Shown here: piece after piece, positions 1 to 14,225 of the stretch
Position numbering within the stretch: the stretch's first letter is position 1
How the letters are laid out: every line of letters starts with the position of its first letter
NCBI RefSeq assembly: GCF_004664715.2
Contig: NC_051066.1
Coordinates: forward strand, 77,413,147 to 77,477,146
DNA from: Peromyscus leucopus
Taxonomy: Eukaryota; Chordata; Mammalia; Rodentia; Cricetidae
Direction: 5' to 3'
Length of the DNA: 64,000 bases
The notes under the pieces: model-generated
Database searches by the model: none
What the model was told of the DNA's origin: nothing
The model's input: only the letters and a program-made list of their open reading frames with translations
Position numbers and translations under genes: made by a program

Positions 1-994
1 TGTACTAGGTTGGGGTACTGACTTCACCCTTGACGTTCTCCCAAACATTCTAATAAAGGTACTTGTCCTCTCTGTTGCTTTTATGTTTGAAGATACTATG
101 ACTATGGCATGCTGCAACACTGAAGAACCAAGTTTGGAAGCAACGACATAGTCTCCACTTGGCCACCAGCCTTGCATTTGAATGTCCCCATCTAGAGAGT
201 GGTCTCTGGGCTTTTCTGATGGGCCCCATTGCCAGGCTTCCTTATATAGCCCTGCATTTGAATCGTCTATCTTGGTGGTGTGCAGTGAGCAACACGTGCA
301 GCTATAAACAGTGGCTAGACATATCTCAAGAAAAATAGATATGAGACCAAGGAGGGGCTGTGGTTTGGTGACATATGCTTTGGTTTCAATCTCCAACACA
401 GCTGAAACAGCAAGTTCAGAACCTAAGGGATTTGTGTTGATTATAAAGACATTCTACTGCTTGTCAACTTGTATTTGCTGAAGCACGCTTTTACAATTTA
501 TTTGTTTATTTATTTGAGAAAAGGTCTCCTGTAGTTCAGGCTGGCCTAGAACTCACTATGTAGACCAGGGATGGCCCAGAATTCATAACCCTCCTGATTC
601 CACATCCTAAAAACTGGAGATTACAGGTGTGTACCACCACACCCATTTTTTTTTGTGGTGCAGGATCAAAACTATGGCTTCATGAATAGTAGATAGGCAA
701 GTACTCTACCAAGTGAGTTACATCAATAGCCCTTGAAGCATGATTCTTTAAAGACTAAAAATAAGGTGAAAAACAGAACAAATTTCATCTGTATACCAAT
801 GACTGGCTTTGAATACCCCTTGGGGTAGGTCACCTCACTTGGGAGACACTGACTTGGGAAGAGGTTACACCAGTGCCTCTCATTCAGACAAGATGACACT
901 CTGGTAGGGTCAGATTGCTTCCTCACGGTGGCATGTCTGTGGGTCTTCCAATGCCTGCTAGGACCTGGCCTCACCTGCTTGTTTCCCATTGCAG
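1..994 (+). other. PAMR1: PAMR1 intron 1 (3' part)
   Basis: This is the end of the intron that separates the signal-peptide exon, outside the window, from exon 2. It ends in a normal pyrimidine-rich acceptor with AG at 993-994. It contains a degraded B1-like SINE at about 515-645. Nothing else is recognisable. Confidence 0.8.
515..645 (-). repeat. Old B1-like SINE
   Basis: Read on the + strand the segment has the order of a reversed B1: a 'ggtctcctgtag..ggctggcctagaactcac' block, then 'attacaggtgtgtaccaccacaccca'. It is heavily diverged. The call rests on recognising the 7SL-derived pattern. Confidence 0.6.
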
Positions 995-1171
995 AATACA
1001 CCGTCATCAACGAAGCCTGCCCTGGAGCTGAGTGGAACATCATGTGTAGAGAGTGCTGTGAATACGATCAGATTGAGTGTGTCTGCCCAGGAAAGAAGGA
1101 AGTGGTGGGTTACACCATCCCATGTTGCAGGAATGAGGACAATGAATGTGACTCCTGCTTGATTCATCCAG
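995..1171 (+). CDS. PAMR1: PAMR1 exon 2: Cys-rich N-terminal segment, residues 25-84
   Basis: The exon has 177 bases and starts in phase 1, after an acceptor AG at 993-994. It ends in phase 1 before the donor gtgagt at 1172. It begins with the last two bases of the Glu25 codon and encodes [15 protein letters not shown] onward. Ten cysteines fall at 33, 42, 45, 46, 53, 55, 68, 69, 76 and 79, including two adjacent pairs. This region precedes the CUB domain in PAMR1 and has no standard domain name. A reading frame continues open upstream to 928, but that part is intron. Confidence 0.95.
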
Positions 1172-1855
1172 GTGAGTGTGCAATGGGACACCACCAGTTG
1201 TCTTCACATTATCAGAGTGAATGTCTGGATTGCAGCAGGCAGCCATCCATCCAGGGCTGTGGTGCTGTGGGAGCCCACAGAGCTATGTAGTGAGACCTTA
1301 CTTGGGGTCAGAGAGTCTGGGCTTGCTTTACCCAGCAGGACTGCATAATGGGATGATTTTTGTCATTACCAGATGTTCAGAAGGGTCTACCTGTGTCTGT
1401 ATGGTGTGCTTTGATCTTACAAGGTGATGATCTCTTGCCTATTATAAAAAGCCCTTTTGAATAAAGTTCTAGGCACAGCTGGGTATTGATCCAGGGCCCT
1501 CCTGGGGAAAGCTATGCTGTGTTTCTGTCTTTCTCCTTGTCTCCATCTATATTTCTACCTAATATTTCCTCATTCCTCTGTCCTCCACCCAAGAACCCTT
1601 TGAAAGGTGGGAGCTGGTCAGAGCTGGACTCCCACATGATGCCACAGTTATTAAGAGTAACACAATGCAACTAAATCTGACCAACCGCAGGAAAAGGAAT
1701 CAGAAGAATTAGTATTCTTTTCGTGATCAAGTCGGAAATCTGAGAGTTTGTCCACTTATTTGTTCAATTAGCAAGCAGAATGAGAAGCTCTTAGGCAGGC
1801 ATGGAGAGGACAATGTGACGGTTCTGTTGTTGTTTATTTAAAATTTTTATTTATT

Positions 1856-1899
<44 letters not shown>

Positions 1900-4188
1900 G
1901 GTGTGTGTACACATGCACATTTCTACAGAGGTCAGAAGAAGGTGTCGTATGCACTGGAGCCAGAGTTTCAGGCAGTTTTGGCATGGGTGCCGGAACCAAA
2001 CTCAGCAAGAGCAGTATACATTTTTAACCACTAAGCCATCTCTCCAGTCATTTTGTTTAAAGACACATGCCCAACATTGCCAGAGCTTACAGCCCGGTAG
2101 GGAAGGTGGGGAACAGGGAGCCACGATTGGTTCTATGTGAGTACTGTGGTAGAGATGCACAGGGTACCATGGTAACAGGGATGAGAATGGGGTGAGGTAA
2201 GATCAATGAAGACTTGTTTATCAAGGTGATGTGATGTGTATTCTGAGGATGGAAGCAGCAGACTCAAGAGGATCTGGGGGACTAGAGGGGCTCAGCTGTT
2301 GACGGAACGTGCAAAGAACCTATGTCAAGAGGAAGCACGAGGCTTCGAGAATTCCAAAAATCTCCCTCTGGCAATAAACGCAAGTGTGTGCTGTGAGAAG
2401 TGAGCAAAGGGAGACAGACAAGGAGATATTAAGGGAGAGCTATTTGAAAGAAGGAGCAGGAGCCAAATTAGGAAGGGCTGTTCCCAAAGCCCCGCTATGA
2501 GATTCAGGTTATTGGAGATCTTTTCGGGAAAGGTTAAAAGCAATTTCTCTTTAGCTATAGATAGAGAAAGGACCTGGAGGAGGGCAGGATGAGGGGCAAG
2601 AGGGAACTGATGGGGGCTACAATGAAGGTCAGGGGCTGGTGGATAGAGTTAGGGAGAGGGCTGAGAATCATCAGGGAGTGGAATTGGCCATAGTTTGGAA
2701 TTGGTCGGGAAGAGCAGAAATCAAGGATGATGGATGCTGAGCCTCTCACCGCATTTCCATTGTGACGGGCACTGAACGTTTTCCAGCATGAAAAACAAGA
2801 AACTATTGCTGCATTACACTATGACATCCCCAACACCCCGGAGGCTCATCTTGTCCCTCTGGGAAAGGTCAGATGGGAGGATGCAGAGACTGCCCAGTGG
2901 GCTTTCTGAAGGCTGAAGAATGAAATATCAAAACCGTGCTGGTGGAATTTCTTTCATTTTCGTCTTCTCCCTTCTTTAAGAACAGAGAGTAGCTTTGAAA
3001 ATGAAACCAGGATTGGCTTCAGTAGACCTGTACCACTGAGTTCAGAAAGGAAACTCACCACCCCAACTCCCTGACAGGCGAGGCGGGCCTGTGGAGAAAT
3101 GGCTGAACACTCCTCAAGATTCCTCTATTATGGGACACTAGTCGTGGTCTGCATGGCTTTGAATGGTTTGGGAGAGACCTGTGTTTGCTGTTGGGTAACC
3201 ACAGGGTAGCCTCAGCTATTATAAAGTGATGTGAGGGTCAGTCAGGCACATGATAGGCAACAGGCAGCACCCAGGGTCTGCAGTGTCTCCTTCAGAGGTT
3301 CTAGGAGTGATCACTGGCTCTGAAGAGTGAAGGACTGTCCCATAAGAATCACTCTGCAACCCTGAAAGGCAAGCAAGGCAAAGGGAAGAAGGCTGCTTTG
3401 AAACTCCTTTTCAGAGCAGTGAGCTGATTCACTAGCAGCCACCATTGAGGATCCAAGAAGTCTCAGTGTGTGTCCTTGGGAACTGCAGTTTGTTTATATT
3501 TGTAGTTTATCAACTTCAGGCATTACCTTCTTTAGCATGTACATGATCCCATTTTAGGTCTCTGAGAACCTATTTAGTCCTTTAGTCCTTGTCCTTCAGA
3601 CATGTCCACTGGTGTGATCACACTAGTTTTAGAAGGCTTCTTGGGTTTCTATCATGAACGAGTCTTTCAGATTTCGTATATATTTCCAGCCCAGATCTTT
3701 CATCAGCTATTTCTCCAAGAAACTCTTATCCTAAGAGTGCAGTCTGGGTGTTGGCAGTATTTCTGGATTGTTGGTAGGTGTGGTGTTTTAATGTAATTGG
3801 CCCCCATAAGCTTATAGGGAGGGGCACTATTAGGAGGTGTGGCTTTGTTGGAGTAGGTATGGCCTTGTTGGAGGAAGTGCGTCACTATAGAGGCAGGCTT
3901 TGAGATCTCATATAAGCTCAAGCCATGGCCAGTATCTCAGTCCTCTTCCTGTTGGCTGTGGATCAAGATGTAGCAGGTCCTTTTCCAGCACCAAGTCTCC
4001 CTGCATGCCACCATACTCTCCGCCATGATGATAATGGACTAAACCTGTGAAACTGTAAGCCTCCACCTTAATTAAATGTTTCCTTTGTAAGAGTTGCTGT
4101 GGTCATGGTGTTTCTTCACAGCAATAGAAACCCTAAGACAATAAATAATCATTTTTTATTTTCTTTCTTCGTGAGATATTTGTTAGAG

Positions 4189-4224
<36 letters not shown>

Positions 4225-5518
4225 TCCCTGCACTGATAGGAATCAAGCCCAGGATGCCTGGTATGTTACCATTGTGCTACATGCCCAGACCATGATGCTT
4301 TTAAGATAGGATCTCTCCATTAGCTCAGACTGTTCTTGAGCAAAATCCACCTCTTGAGTGCTGGATTTAAAGACATGGTCAGAGTGTAGATCTATCACCT
4401 ATCTATAAATCAATCAGTCTATCTGTCTATCTACTTACCTATCTATCTGTCATCCCTTTAGTATCTATCCTCTACCTACCCTTTTTAAAGAAAAATAGAA
4501 TGCATGCAAATACTCAGGTCTATACATAACAGTACAAGGCTGTTTACTACTTTGATTTTCTCTCAAGGTGAAAAACCATTTCCTACTAATATTAATGTAA
4601 TTCCTTATTTGCCTCATCTTATAGCATACTATAAATGTGCAAGATAAGAATAGCATTGTCTGTATCACCAATAATCCCACTGCATACAGTTATGATTCTT
4701 TATGGTTACCCTTGACTTGGGAATGCATGCCAGTAGATGTGTACAATCAAAATGCTATATTGTAAAATCAATAAATGTGGCTTCCTCTTTGGTGTTATGC
4801 TGCCTATCTAATATCTAGATAGGTTAATTGTTTTCTATATCTGAAAATGCAAGGGAATAGACACATGCATTTATTTCTCTTTCCCTATTTCACACAAAAG
4901 ACAACATACCATAAACATTGCTAATTATCTGGTAGTATTTTTTTCATAACAATATGTGCTGGAGATATTTTACATCAGATAGATCCATCTTCTTCATTTC
5001 TTTTCACAGTTGCATATGACTGCATTGTGTGAATTACTATATCTTGTTGGCATTGGGCTGTTTCTAGCCCTTAGCTATTGTAAGTTGAATATTTACTACC
5101 TGCAGTGCTTGGGACCCAATATATTTTGGATTTTAGACTCTAGAGAATTTTGCACATATAAGTAATGAGGTGTTTTAGAGGTGGCACCCAAGGCTAAATG
5201 TGAAATTCCCTTATCTTTTATGCAACTTATACCCATAGTTTGAGGTAATTTTATATAGTATTTTTAAATATATCCTTTGTTTTGGATATTATCTGCCTAT
5301 GGAATTTTTTTTTTTTGTTTTTTTTTTTTTTGTTTTTTTTTCCGAGACAGGGTTTCTCTGTGTAGCTTTGCGCCTCTCCTGGAACTCACTTGGTAGCCCA
5401 GGCTGGCCTCGAACTCACAGAGATCCGCCTGGCTCTGCCTCCCGAGTGCTGGGATTAAAGGCGTGCACCACCACCGCCCGGCATGCCTATGGAATTTTTT
5501 ACTTGAAGTGACATGTTT

Positions 5519-5569
<51 letters not shown>

Positions 5570-6588
5570 TCCTATTTGAATTAAAAAAAACCCTCAGATT
5601 AGGGAAGTCCAACCTGTCTCAACAACACTACAGTGAATACTCTTAAGCATACATTAATTAGTATTTTTTCAGTTTATCTTAGAGGTAGATTCCTAGAAGT
5701 GAGGTCATGGGTAAAAGGAAAGCAATATGCTGTTTTCTAGCTTTTGCCTAATTCTTTGCTATGAATTTAGCACTCATGCTGAGGGTTTGTGAGGGTATTG
5801 TTTTAGCAACCTCTGTAACAAAGTATGTCATCTGGATTTTTATCAACCTCATATGTGGAAAATGGAATGCCATTATAGCTTCAGATTACATTTCTGTTGT
5901 AAAAGAAAGTGATGGTCTTAGTTTTGGGGGGCTGTGGATATAACTCAATTGGTTGATTTGACCCCGTGTACTGCATAAGCTTGGTGCTGTGACCTATGAT
6001 CAATCCCTGACCTCTGAAGATCAAGGCAAATAGGATCAGAACATCTTCAGCTACATAGGAAGTTTGAGGGCAGCTGGGCTTTTTTTTTTTTTTTTTTTTT
6101 TTTAATGATCATCTCTTCGCTGTTGTAAGTGATATAGGGGTAATTGAGATCTGGGGACATCAGTGTCAAAGGTGTCAATGATAACCTCCAGTGGCATCCA
6201 GCTAAGTCTATGCCCTGGATAGGCCGGTGTGAATTCCTTTGATCCCAGACTGTGCAGCTCTGTGATAGCCCCTTCGGCAACCTGTGAGCTTCCTAGCGTG
6301 TCTCCTGCAGAGCGTGGCTCACCTCCATCTCTAAGATGGGTTTTGTGGCTGGAACCTAAGGACCCCAATGTGTGGCTGTGCCAAGGAACAGAGTTAGCAG
6401 GGCTGTTGAGGACAGGCTCTGAGTCCATTCACCTCTTCAGTGACAAGTGAGTGGAAGGCTCAGGGAGTCCAGTTGTGGGGCACAGGATGGGCTAACCACA
6501 TTAATCATACCAGCAGCTCAGCTTCTCGGGTAGGAGGGAAAGCAAAGTCAGGAGGAAATGGAAAGAGGACTGAGTCCAACTGCTATAG

Positions 6589-6629
<41 letters not shown>

Positions 6630-6762
6630 CATACACATACACACATACAGACACACCACACACACACACACACACACACACACGTACAACACACACACAC
6701 ACACCATACACATACACACACACACACACCACACACACACACACACACATACACACACGTAC

Positions 6763-6797
<35 letters not shown>

Positions 6798-9700
6798 AGA
6801 GAAGAAGGATGTTGTCAGCTCGAGCAAACAGTGGCCATCTCCAGCAGCAGTTCATTAGTCATTCACTCTTTGGGATAATTTTTATTCAGCACTAAACTGG
6901 GTTCTGGGTGTTTAATGCAGAAGAAGATATATCTCCTTGATTGAGTCCGTTGTAGGAGAGTACAATAAGTGGTAACATTAGGCATGGAGTGTACAATGAT
7001 AAGGATAAGCCAGGTGGAATTATGGGAAAGCACAATAGTAATAGTTCATAATCTGAGAGCACTTACTACTATGCGCCAAACACTTTACACATGTTAATGA
7101 ATTTTTAAACAATTCCGAAAGGTAGATACAATTTAATCACATCTTGCCATTAGGGCATTAGGGCAGGGCTGAGGTTCTGATAAATGAGAAGGAATTATTT
7201 CTACGTTTTCTCACCCTCCCTCAACCCTTCAAGAGACCTTGCTTTTGAGGAGAACCACACACGAACAATACTCAGGTCTCTCTATCGAGCTTTTCCTCTG
7301 GGGGCTCCCTGCCTAACCTTTCCAGGGCAAGATGCTAGCTGGCCATTGGCACTGATTTCATGCTGTATTTTTGTGATAAAAGTGCATGATGTAGATGAAT
7401 ATTTAATAGAAAGGTATTTACCATTTGTAAATAAAAAGGAATGATGAAAACAAAATGCATAGTACACTGAAGAAATTTAATTTGTGTGTGTGGATATGTA
7501 TTCAGCTGTATGTGTATGCATGCATACATGTATGCTTATGTGTGAGGTCAGAGGACAACATTGACTGCCATTCCTCAGGCATGGTCCAACCTTGTTTTTT
7601 GAGACATGGTCTCTCACTGGCTTGGAACTTGCCAATTAGTTTAGGCAGACTGACCAGTGAGCTCCTGAGATCTACTTGTCTATGCTTCTGCAGAACTGGG
7701 ATTACAAATTCACACCATTATGCATCATACCCAGCTTATTTATTTATTTAATAAACCTGGTTCTAGGATTGAACTCAGGTCTGGATTATCTTCCCAGCCA
7801 CAAGGTATAAGAAAGAGTATTAACAGAATTCTCCAGATGATACCATTTTGGGTGTTTTTTTTCTTTTTCTTTTTATTAAATAAATTATTTTGTTTGTCTG
7901 AATTTTCTATTATACAGTAAACATAAAATAAATTTGCAAAGAGCAAAAACTAGTACCACACTGGCTGATTTCACCCTGCACTACAAGCTGTTTTGTATGA
8001 CTTTCTTTAAGACGACAGCCACTAATCAGGAAGATGCTCAAATCCCCACACTCCTTGCTGAATCCCAGTGACTCTCCTGTTCCTTAGGAGGAGCAGGTTC
8101 ACCTGAGATCTTTGGAGTCTTTCCAGGGCCAGGTGCCCCAGGCAGAGATGGGGCTGTGCAGAAAGAGAGACATGCAGTTTGTCTCCCGAGAAGACTCAGA
8201 ATCTGCAAACGTGTAGACTAATATTTTGTGATGTTTCAGGTTGTACCATCTTTGAAAACTGCAAGAGTTGCCGGAATGGCTCGTGGGGCGGAACTCTGGA
8301 TGATTTCTACGTGAAGGGATTCTACTGTGCAGAGTGCAGAGCAGGCTGGTACGGAGGAGACTGTATGCGTAAGTAGATGCCCTGCGCACATGCTGAAGCT
8401 CCATCTAGACTTGGTTCAGCTTTCACGTCCCAGCGTACAACACAACTCAAGTTTATCTCGTTAGAATCTGAGTTTTGGAAAGTTTGTGGCCAGAAGGCTC
8501 TATAGATAGGTAGGACTATGAAAACAAAGATGTGCTTTCATCTCTTGAGGGTGGATAACAGACATACGTTTGGGATTGTTGCTTCCAGAAGCTTCCATAT
8601 CTGGCTTTCAAGTTTGCCTTTTGCTCAAGTGAAGCAGAAATGTTGCACACACAACATGCCCGGCGTCTGTGCCAGGAGAACATGAGAGGTGGCTTTGGTC
8701 AGCAGACAGTGAAACAGCATCCACTGTTGCCATCTGTAGTACAGTTAAAATAGGAATGTCTTTGATAAATTTCTTAACTCCTGAATTAAATCCTTGAAAC
8801 CAGAGCAAACTGCCAGTACACCACTTTACCCGGGAAGGGAATTCTTCTGCAAAGTACTTGATCTTGGAGGATTAGTCTTTGTTATTCTTCTTGAAGCTTA
8901 AAAGTTCTTTGAAATGTAGAATAGAAATCTAGCACTTCTCTTAGGCCAGGACACACCTCACGGCTGGCCTTGGATGTCCTCTGAGAGCCTGCATCCACAG
9001 CAATGCCCGTGCTGTGCGATTTCAGCAGCTCTGCTTTCTTTATGTGCTTTTTAGTGGAATCAGAGGCAGTTAGGACAGTCAGCTTCACTTCTATGAACAA
9101 CATTCCTGTTTACAAAGATGGTTTGGAGTGATGCTGACCCGACCACTGGACCCGATTTGTAGCCAAACACTTGTAGTTTTGAGATGCCACCATAGCCAGG
9201 GGAGGAGAGGGTTTGTCTATATTCCGGGGTGAACCTAACAGTTCTAGAATGTGGGTAAATTTTGAAGTGCCAGTCTCTGCTGCAGATTTAAAACTTCCAC
9301 GCCATTTTAATTGGGTTCTAGGAAATTTAATTTGGGGATTTGTTCATTTTTTTTCCTCAGGTAGCTCAGCTGCAGATATAACCCATTCTTCACCCTGGCA
9401 GCTATTCTGTGAGATAGTGTGGGAGGACAATGATCAGGATACAAGCTCTGCAATGACACAGACCTGGGTTGAAGTAAAAATTACCTATAACTTCCTATGA
9501 CTTTGGGCAAGTCATTTAGTCTTGATGATAGTTGCTGTCTCCTCTTAAAAATATGGAAGAATGATGTCTGCCTTACAGAGCTGATTAAATGAGATTAAAC
9601 ACATATGAAGCATTTATTGCTTTGCTTAGAGATAGCGAAAGCCCAATGCCATGTACATATATGACATATTGAATGTTTTCCATATGCCTCTAATTGATAC

Positions 9701-10542
9701 GATGGTAAGAAGTCAAAATATAAAAGTACTTTCAGTAGTAGATTAGGAAAGTCACAGGGTCCTGTAAAGATAATTCAGTCAGTGAAATGCCTTGCCTTGT
9801 AAGCATGAGGACCCAAGTTTGATCTCTAGCACCTATATAAAATGCTGGGCATGGTGGTATAGGGGAGATGGAGACAGGTGGATCACTGGAGATTGCAGAC
9901 CACCAAGCTTAATCTACTTGGTGAGTGTCAGGCCAGCCAGAGATAAAAGAGATGGAGAGTATCTGCGAAATGACTCCGAAGATCCCCTGATTCCCACATG
10001 TGCAAATACACGAGCACACACACACACACACATACACACATATACACACACATACTCACACACACACACTCACACACACACTCCACATGGACACCCACAA
10101 AAAGAAAATAACATCATTATAATGCATGGCTTTAGATTTCTTGTTGGAATTTTTTGTAAATAAGATAACTTTAGGGTTTTCACTAGCTTTAGGTTATATT
10201 GGGACTGTGTGTGTGTGTGTGTGTGTGAAATGCCAAATCAAGATTCAATCACATGTGGTCCTGCTGATAAGATAGGTAAAGAGTTTAGATGGTATTCAGG
10301 TGCAGTGGGAAACCAAGGATGAGATTTGAACTTGAGCTGGACTAAGTGCTCTGAGAACACCATTAAGTGAACAATTATTACAGACAGAGAGAGGCATATA
10401 GGGGTCTCTTCTGAAATTATCACTGAATTGCAATTTCTTCCTTCCTTTTGTTCCCTCCAAACCCTCTCATATACCCCTCCATGCTCTTCTTCAAATCGTG
10501 GCCCCCTTTAAAAAAACTAATTATTTCCCTGTCTCGAAAAAC

Positions 10543-10576
<34 letters not shown>

Positions 10577-10597
10577 ACAACTAATTATTATCGCGCG

Positions 10598-10647
<50 letters not shown>

Positions 10648-13600
10648 TCCTGTTCAGTCTGTATAATGTTACTTGTATATATGTTTCCAGGGCTGACCAT
10701 TTGGCATTAGACACTCAGTTGTCTGTAGTTCTTTATGTAGGGTTGAGGCTTCATGGGTTTTTCTCTATCGTTTGGTGTGTTCATGTGTGTCATCCTTATT
10801 TAGTTCATGCTTGTGCAGCCATGTTAGTGAGGGACCTCGAGTTTGTCTGATTCCCACTCTGAGCAGCTGCCCAAGTGGGTGTTGGTAAGTGAGATGGTGC
10901 TCCACTTGAGATCAGTGGACATCCGTGCATCAGTAAGAGACTGTATACCTAATAGGTTCCTGGAACTCAAAGAACTCCAGATACGGAAGCCATTCCATAC
11001 AGGTATGAGTGTTTACCCGAGGTCATGCACTGAAGAGTAAGGCCCTGAGAAACCAAGGTCTACAGTTCGTCTCTGCCGTTCAACAGGGACCCACTATGTT
11101 ATATTGCCCAAGCTGGGCTCTAACTGCTGGCTCTGAGAAACCGAGGTCTACAGTTCATCTCTGCCATTCAATAGGGACCCACTATGTTATATTGCCCAAG
11201 CTGGGCTCTAACTGCTGGTTCTTTTGCTTCATCCCCCGTCTCTCTCATCACACTATTATCTTACCTTCTACCAGAGAATTCCTGTCTAATAGGTCTGTTG
11301 TTTCAGGAAAAGTAGGGACTGAGCACTCTGCTGAGATTAGAGTGGAGTCAGGCTGGGACCCTCAAGAGTCCCAAAGGTTTAACATTGTCTTGTAGGAAGC
11401 GGGAAAGGGACCACAAGTGTGGTAAGGCATGCACAAATATCCAGAGATGAAGCAGCAGATGGAGCTGCTATGAGCTGCTATGAAGGTGACGTGGTCAGTT
11501 AGGGTAGTTGAGAGCTCCTATCCAGCTGCACGGGAGCAGAAATGATGTCTGCTGTTTGGCTGACCCAGAGCTGGCTAAGACATGACTATGGCCTCAAGTT
11601 GGAAAGGGCATGAAAGTAGAAAGAGCCTAGTGGAGGCAGAATGGGGACTGGGGACAGTCATGAGCTAGAACAGTGGTTCTCAGCCTTCCTAATGTTGTGG
11701 CCATTTAATACAGTTCCTCCTGTTGTAGTGACCCCCAAACAGAAAATTATTTTTGTTGCTACTTCATAACTGTAATCTTGCTACTTTTATGAATCCTAAT
11801 GTAAATATCAGTGCTTCCTGATGGTGACCTCTGTGAAAGTCGTTAGACTCCCAAAGGGGTTGCACCCCACAGGTTGAGAACTGCTGGGCTAAACAATCTG
11901 ATCTGACGACAGTCAAGCAGTGGTGCCTCATAGACAGCAGAGGTGTTATAGTCAAAGAACGGGATTTCTAAGCTGACATTCCCAAGGTTGTGGTAATGGA
12001 GTGTTCAGTGCTGTCCTGGGTAGAGCTCTGGGCTGCAGCCTCAGGCAGTAGGCAGAAGCCATTCAGAACTCCATTCAGGCACAGAGACACATTTAAGGTT
12101 TCTGCTCACATCAGTTCACTAACATCTCACCAGCCAAAAATAAGTCACTAAGTTACAAATCAGCCAGTAGGTACATGTACTTTATGCCAAGGGGAAATGC
12201 ACTCCACTTACCTCATGTGAGTGTGTTTGGGGTCGAGGGGAGGGAAAGAATATTTGCATCCAGGAGATCAATAAGGCATAGTTACAGAACAGTAGGTACC
12301 CGGAGATATCCCATAGATAGCCTTTCCTAAAGACTCTATTGGTTGGGTCTTGGGTTGAGCCACAGTATGAGAGCTGGCTGCAAAGTCTAATGGTAACACT
12401 CTAAGAGCCAGGCTCTCTGAAGGACAGCAGCTGGCTCGGAGCTGACAGTGATCTCACTAGATAGGTCAAGGAGATGCCTGTGATGTTATCCATCAGCTTG
12501 CAGATTCATTCAAAAGAATGCATCCGGGGTGCCGGACACAGGACGACAAGCAAACAGACATGGTTTCTGCTGTTGTAGAGCCGCGAATCAGCAAAGGAAG
12601 GCAAAAACAACAACAAAGAGTGAAAACAAACACAGAAAGCAGTTAATTCTGTGAAGTAAACACACAGAATAAGGGCCAGATTCCTCTCTGCCTCTGATTC
12701 TGTCTTAGACACATGGGGTGGTGTGATTGCATTCTGCCTGTTTTGAAAGTCTCTTTCTGCACAAACTGTATGTCATCACAGCTGCCAGCACAAGTGGAGC
12801 ATTTATTATGGGCTGGTCATCACAGAATACAGTGAGTCCTCAGGAGGGTAAATTCCATCTGTGGAAAAAGGTCAACCTCAAGAAGATACCAATTTTATGC
12901 TATTAGATTCTTACCACCTACACTTCATTCTGTCACTACATAAATTCCAAGTGATTCATGTTTCTGTCTGCTGAATGCCTATCTGGAGCTGGGCATTAAG
13001 CTGCCTTCTGTGATGAGGGGACTGGGTAGTTGGGTGGCCCTGTCCTTGGCCGGGGCACAATGCAGGAGCTACAAGGCAGTACCAGAATTTCCCCAGTAGA
13101 TGGCGCCCAAACAATCCTTTCTATCTGTCTTTATCTTGAAGGAGGGTTTTTTTTTCCTGTAGGGCACCTCTTGGAGGGCTCCTGCAGTTTCCCTCCCTGA
13201 GTACCACGTACAGCCTTAGCAGGAAAGAGGAAAGGCCAGTCAACATTGAAAGACATTAGGTGATATTAAAGCATTAGAACATTCAGCACTGGAGAGACGG
13301 AATAGCACCTTAATTTGTTAACTGTCCATATTGATGATAATATTAGCCCACCTCCTAACAGTCTTAAAACTTAGTATGTGATTGTTTCATCCATTGCTAT
13401 GGTCCAGGAGAATGCTTGAGTCCAGGGCCTAGAGAGCTTACTCATTTTCACCTTCCTATGCAAGAAAGACAGTTTGGTGGTCTCAAACTATCCATGCTAA
13501 GAGCCAGGGGGCTTTATTACTAAAGGAAAGATCTGTTTCTTTGTTCTTTCTCTCAACTTTTAAATTAGAATAATTTCAAGTCTACAGAGTTGAAAGAACT

Positions 13601-14178
13601 CTTTGCATCCATGTTGTCTGTCTGGACTCACCAATTATAGTTTTCCAATATGTGACATTATTTCTCTTTTTCTGTTCTATAATCTTCAACATTTTGTGTC
13701 TTATAATATTAGCATAATCTTTCCTTGCTGTTTTCTTCTGAGACAGGGTCTCAGGATGTAGCACAGGATGGCCTGGAAGCCTCTGTTCTCCCGCTGCATC
13801 CTTCCATGCGCTGGAGTGACAGCCGTATTTCATGATGTCTAACTAATTCTCCTTTCTGAGCCTCAAATTGGCCCAGGGAAGAGCCTTTAAACAGTCTCCA
13901 CATGTTGGTTTTTGAGCAACCTTTCCTCTTTTCAGTCCTCATAAGTATTTTAAGTTCATGTGTATTTCTCTTCCCCGGGGCCTGAAACTGGTCATTGTCT
14001 GTGACTCTGGATTCCTTTCAGTGGGGAGTGGTACTCAGGGTTGTCACCAAGTGCTGCCAGTTGAGGCGCCAGGATCTGAAGTTAAGCCCAAGGCTGTCTT
14101 CAGAGCTCCTTAGACGGGAAAGTTGGCTTCTCACGTGGAACCACCTGCTGCCCTCCAGGGATGGCTTCTGGAATAGGA

Positions 14179-14225
<47 letters not shown>

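Larger units (their letters stand above)
1172..8239 (+). other. PAMR1: PAMR1 intron 2
   Basis: This is a 7.1-kb GT-AG intron. It holds SINEs (B2, a young B1, B4 fragments and a MIR), (TG)n, (CA)n and degenerate (TCTA)n arrays, and a rodent interspersed repeat at 3769-4141. I see no additional exon. The non-repetitive stretches 1200-1830, 2060-3760 and 4460-5290 show nothing I can name. Confidence 0.85.

Noticed and set aside
928..1290. Start codon at 928 as an alternative PAMR1 start
   Set aside because: The frame is open across the exon 2 acceptor, but the upstream part has no signal peptide-like feature beyond chance. Exon 2 splices from an upstream exon by a good acceptor at 993-994.
6440..6895. 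151-codon Thr-His-rich open frame and its Cys-Val antisense partners
   Set aside because: These are translations of the CA/TG microsatellite. The same artefact occurs near 1859, 5297, 14018, 20376, 32469 and 40314.
11009..11395. 128-codon open frame with an internal repeat
   Set aside because: The repeat comes from the 88-bp DNA duplication, which shifts frame every copy (88 is not a multiple of 3). It is not a protein repeat under selection.
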